Origin: Zygnema cylindricum
Lineage: Eukaryota > Streptophyta > Zygnematophyceae > Zygnematales > Zygnemataceae
NCBI GenBank assembly: GCA_037447655.1
Contig: JBBHKE010001764.1
Coordinates: 1-64,000, forward strand
Length of the DNA: 64,000 nt
Direction: 5' to 3'
In this document: positions 60,887 to 64,000 of the stretch, one piece after another
How positions within the stretch are numbered: position 1 is the stretch's first letter
Layout of the letters: each line of letters begins with the position of its first letter
Program-made: the position numbers and the translations under genes
Notes under the pieces: generated by a model
What the model saw: only the letters and a program-made list of their open reading frames with translations
Database searches by the model: none
Told to the model about the DNA's origin: nothing

Positions 60887-61441
60887 TCAGCTAGACTTAT
60901 CATGCTTTTTCAATTCAACAGATGCATCTTTTATACTGGTAAGAAGACCTCTAATGATTAAAGCAGCCTGCTGAAACTCTGGAAAAGAGCCACCAGCACA
61001 CGCATGAGAATCAATAAGTGTTCGAAAGTTATCAGTATATTCCGCCATCGTTCCCCCCGAGTATTTGTAATCCCATATTTTTCCTGCCAACAAAAGCTTC
61101 TCTTGAACATTCGCCTTCTCATAAGACGATTTGAGGGAAGTCCAAATATCTATCGCCTTCTTCATTTTGATTCGAGACATAACCATGTTCTTCGAAAGGC
61201 AAAGCTTCAGAGCGTTCTGAGCTGACGAATTTTTCTTCGCCCATGATGGATCAACTTCATCAAGAGATTTATTTGTCACTTCCACCAAACCTGCAGTTTA
61301 AAAATATGACTCAACCATATCCACCCAGTAAGCATACTTCTGCCCATTAAAGAGTAGTATTATTGGAGGTGGGCCTATAACCTGTTGTTTTATGACTACC
61401 GGTACACGTGGAGCTGCAGCAGTTGTGGTAGAAGTAGACAT
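60887..61441 (-). pseudogene. copia 3 gag
   Basis: Starts at ATG 61439-61441 within the LTR, reads through the primer site and continues as PPPIILLFNGQKYAYWVDM, a typical start of a UBN2-type gag. Codon 48 is TAA (61298-61300). After it the same frame continues with DPSWAKKNSSAQNALKL and the DIWTSLKSSYEKANVQEK block. The single stop is the main lesion in the N-terminal half. Confidence 0.75.
61368..61382 (-). other. copia 3 primer binding site, half-tRNA type
   Basis: Directly adjoining the LTR with no spacer, the element strand reads GGTTATAGGCCCACC. From memory, the complement of the anticodon arm of plant initiator tRNA-Met (which includes CAU) is GGTTATGGGCCCACC, a match at 14 of 15 positions. 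Priming from an internal tRNA fragment is known for Drosophila copia and yeast Ty5. Confidence 0.75.
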
Positions 61442-62344
61442 AACTTACACAGAAGCTAACCAAGAAACCAATCAAACATTGATGTTTCACTCACTATAAA
61501 ACCTGATCCACAGGTAACAAATTACACCAAATTCAGCAAAGAATATCACCAGCATACACATTGTCAATTCCCAAAATTACAGCAGAATTGAACTAGTACA
61601 CCATAAGATATGACATCTGCAAGTTTCACAAAAACTGCATTCAGATTTGCATTATCTCAAAACTAGTTAACAAAATATTTATAAGTCCTCAACATTTATA
61701 CACTGAGTGTCTATCTATTTATCCTTTTGACCAATCAGATTGTAGTATCTGAATAGTCGTACTGTACTATAGTACGACAGAGTACCTAATGTACTTCCAA
61801 AAAATCCCGTTTTGCCACTAACCTAAATCAAGCAGTGTCACACTAAATTTAAATTCACTAAACTCCAGAAACCATTTGTTCAGGTTTTCTTCATTTGGGG
61901 CCGTACACACAATGTTGCTGCTGCAGAAGTCAAATAAGTCCAACCGGCTGTGGTTAATCTTGTACGAATATTTGGAGTGCTTATGGAGTACTTCGTCACC
62001 TGTGGTCCACACTCAAATCGTAACCGTTAGTTCAGTTTAAATCGACGTCTTGTATTTATTCTTCACACTTATTTTCCCAGATGTCCGGTATTCCTTTTCG
62101 TCGGTCTGATGCGCCGGTTTAACTTCGTTTGATGTGTTACATGTGTCAAGATTCAATTCGCTTTTTCTATATTGTCCCTCATACAGACGCGTGTCTATCA
62201 GGCGGTACACTACACTCCAGAGTTACTCATCTACTGTCACACTATATAAGGTAAGTATTACAACTTCAAAGACCCAAAAATATTCTAAGTTATAAACCTC
62301 CCCTCACTGCCTTATCTACTGAGGATAAAACTTTGAAACCAACA
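61383..62344 (-). repeat. copia 3, 5' LTR
   Basis: The counterpart of the LTR at 56249-57186. The ATG that begins gag (61439-61441) lies inside it, 59 bases before its inner edge. Confidence 0.9.
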
Positions 62345-62387
62345 GTAATGGGATATTTTAAGAGGTTAGAAATCCTATTACATTCGC

Positions 62388-63086
62388 ACTTATGAAAAGT
62401 TTTTAAAATTTTCCGACGACGAGAAAAGATACACGGTTGTTTCTTTTTTTCCGCTTACATCTTATACCGATTTTTTTGTTGTAAGGGTCTAGAGGTTGCC
62501 ATGTCATTTCACGTAAAGATGAAAAAATTGTGAAGGCGCAACTATAACTCGCACCTCTCTCACCTTCATCGTCTTGCCTCTCCTTTACCCCAAACTTCTG
62601 TACTTTGCGACACTAGTGGAGGTAGGCACTGATGAGGGCAACCGCATGTACGCGAACCAAGTCACGCCAAGAATAATCCGACAAACGCGCCCAAAAAAAA
62701 ATGTTTTTTTTTATTTTGCATGGGTTTGAAGAACTATATGTCAATTAATGGCAACTAGTCAGGAAAGGCAAACGCAAAAGCATCTTGTTCAGCCACGGCT
62801 TAAAGGTTGTATGTCTACTATGTCACGCAAAGATATGCGACGTACTTAAACGTTTAAAAAAATAAAATGTATCTTGCGAAGTTCTAAAAAGTAAAAAAAA
62901 ACAAAGTGCGTCAAGATAAATTGTAGACGTTGATAGTCGTCACAAGGATTGTTGACGTATGCAATTTTCACAACCTTTAGTAATAATTTTGTCGTTACAC
63001 ATTAGGAAACGTGAAAACAGTGTATGTACAATCTTTATTATAATACAAAGTATGTCTAATAAGTTACAATTCTGCGTGGCCGTACC
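62388..63086. mobile_element. Right part of the ~920-bp GGG-type TIR element split by gypsy
   Basis: Continues from 46968. It contains the TGTCATTTCACG, GTAGACGT and AATACAAAGTATG blocks shared with the repeats at 1.8-2.2 and 9.2-9.6 kb, and ends near GTGGCCGTACCC, the mirror of GGGTACGaCACC at 46748. Confidence 0.6.
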
Positions 63087-64000
63087 CTTCTCCAAATTGT
63101 TTTTTGCGCAAATATCGCTAGATTTAGCATATAGTTAATTCAAAGTTTTGTATCGACTATAAAGTTATCGTGATAAATCGATACCATTAGTTATCGAGTA
63201 TCAAACGGTGAGGGGTCATGATATACCGTTGCGAGACGAACAAATTCGTTATCAACGATAAATAGAAAAAATGTAGTTCGCTATATAATAATACTTTATA
63301 ATACATTGGATTATATTATTGAACGTAAATAGCGTGGCATCTCACGTATGGCAATTAGTTTCGTACTCTTTATAACGGGAGTGTGAGACGAACAACGCAA
63401 CACATTAATGTGACAAAACAAATTTAAATCAATAGTTGATTGTAGTAAAAGTATAGTACAAAAATTAAGGAATAGTCTCAATTTTTTCTCAAAATCGGGG
63501 GGGGGAAGGGGTTGGCGACGCGTCCGTGGAAAAAATCGTATAACTGTAATGAATATACTGTACAATTATCGCCGATAATTATTAGGGCTGGTATTATCGC
63601 GATGAAAAACTGATATTATTAATTTTTGTATCGCAATAACACTGATATCGATATACCGTGCCTGTTGTAATTTATAAATTTTTATTACAGTAAATATGGG
63701 TAAAAATAACTTAGAATATTTTCTAAGTAGTCTACTGTAATACTTACCTTAATAAGCGTTACAGTAGCAAATAGTATAGTAGAGTGTATTGTACTTTTAC
63801 AAGGACACGTGTCGGCAAAAAAATGTATGCAAGTTTTTCGGAGTGGCGTCGACAGTCAGCCACACGCGTCACGCAGTTGACGATTTGATTCACAAGATCG
63901 GACAAACGGGATTTGAACCAAGTATTCCGGAAATATATGGTACAGTTCGACGGTACCATCGTCGATTGAATTTGTTCCAACGTACGCGATTCACCTGGGA
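63087..64000. other. Terminal AT-rich region, no gene seen
   Basis: Contains TATCGCGATG/TATCGATAT palindromic words and a G-run (63498-63512) like the 45171-45574 element, so it is probably another eroded member of that family. From 63700 to 64000 I see nothing assignable. Confidence 0.45.

Larger units (their letters stand above)
56249..62344 (-). mobile_element. Ty1/copia element 3, nearly complete, inserted in the gypsy 3' LTR
   Basis: LTRs at 56249-57186 and 61383-62344 (TG...CA, about 938 and 962 bp), with target duplication GTAAT at 56244-56248 and 62345-62349. On the - strand: gag, protease, integrase, RT, RNase H. The polypurine tract CCTTTTGGGAAG adjoins the 3' LTR and the primer site adjoins the 5' LTR. 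Several stops and frameshifts make this copy inactive, but all domains are present. Confidence 0.9.
46974..62382 (+). mobile_element. Ty3/gypsy retrotransposon, nested and decayed
   Basis: Bounded by the 5-bp target duplication TTCGC (46969-46973 and 62383-62387). LTRs begin TGTAACARTAACAGC and end CCTATTACA. Order on the + strand is 5' LTR, primer site, gag, protease, RT, RNase H, integrase, C-terminal domain, polypurine tract, 3' LTR. This is Ty3/gypsy order, since integrase follows RNase H. The 5' LTR is broken by a 1.5-kb insert and the 3' LTR by a complete copia element. Frames contain multiple stops, shifts and active-site changes, so the copy is dead. Confidence 0.9.

Noticed and set aside
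63860-63940. Possible tRNA T-arm (GGTTCAAATCCCG on the - strand)
   Set aside because: No acceptor, D-arm or anticodon stem can be drawn around it at tRNA spacing.
1-64000. CRISPR arrays, operons, bacterial-type promoters and ribosome binding sites
   Set aside because: Spliced eukaryotic genes and LTR elements show this is nuclear plant-type DNA. The spaced repeats present are MITEs or tandem duplications.

Overview
The window is nuclear DNA of a streptophyte (a land plant or a close algal relative). It has two intact plant-type genes with GT-AG introns: a NEF1-like multi-membrane protein gene on the + strand and a U-box/armadillo E3 ligase gene on the - strand, arranged convergently. Most of the rest is transposons, LTR retrotransposons and their debris. 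The NEF1-like protein matches what I remember of the Arabidopsis family from end to end but is strongly diverged, and the introns are long. I lean toward a non-seed plant or charophyte, but the sequence does not settle the lineage. I see no rRNA, tRNA, CRISPR or organellar genes.

Layout. 1-7.5 kb: a GA microsatellite, two ~950-bp GGG-type terminal-inverted-repeat (TIR) elements and a 1.72-kb fold-back element. 7.9-26.5 kb: the upstream region and first exon of the NEF1-like gene are repeated in one orientation as blocks A, B, C and D. They are separated by decayed Ty1/copia material (11.3-17.7 kb), a 10-N assembly gap and a 0.9-kb unique stretch. Only block D continues into the intact gene. 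Five copies of a ~305-bp hAT-like MITE, three with identical 8-bp target duplications and two of those with a visible empty site, date these blocks relative to each other. 26.1-36.0 kb: the nine-exon NEF1-like gene, with MITEs in introns 1 and 2. 38.8-43.0 kb: the three-exon U-box/ARM gene.

43.4-46.7 kb is a near-continuous array of about ten short TIR elements. Part of it is a large inverted repeat able to form a hairpin. 46.7-63.1 kb is a nest: a ~920-bp TIR element is split by a Ty3/gypsy element (target duplication TTCGC). The 5' LTR of that element holds a 1.5-kb insert containing a solo copia LTR. Its 3' LTR holds a nearly complete Ty1/copia element (target duplication GTAAT). The order of insertion can be read from the junctions. 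The copia element has a primer binding site matching the anticodon arm of initiator tRNA-Met (half-tRNA priming) and a gag frame that starts inside its own LTR.

The two host genes have no evident functional link. The retroelements carry stops, frameshifts and lost catalytic residues and look inactive. Gene models are by eye: splice sites were chosen from GT/AG, reading frame and family continuity, without transcript data.
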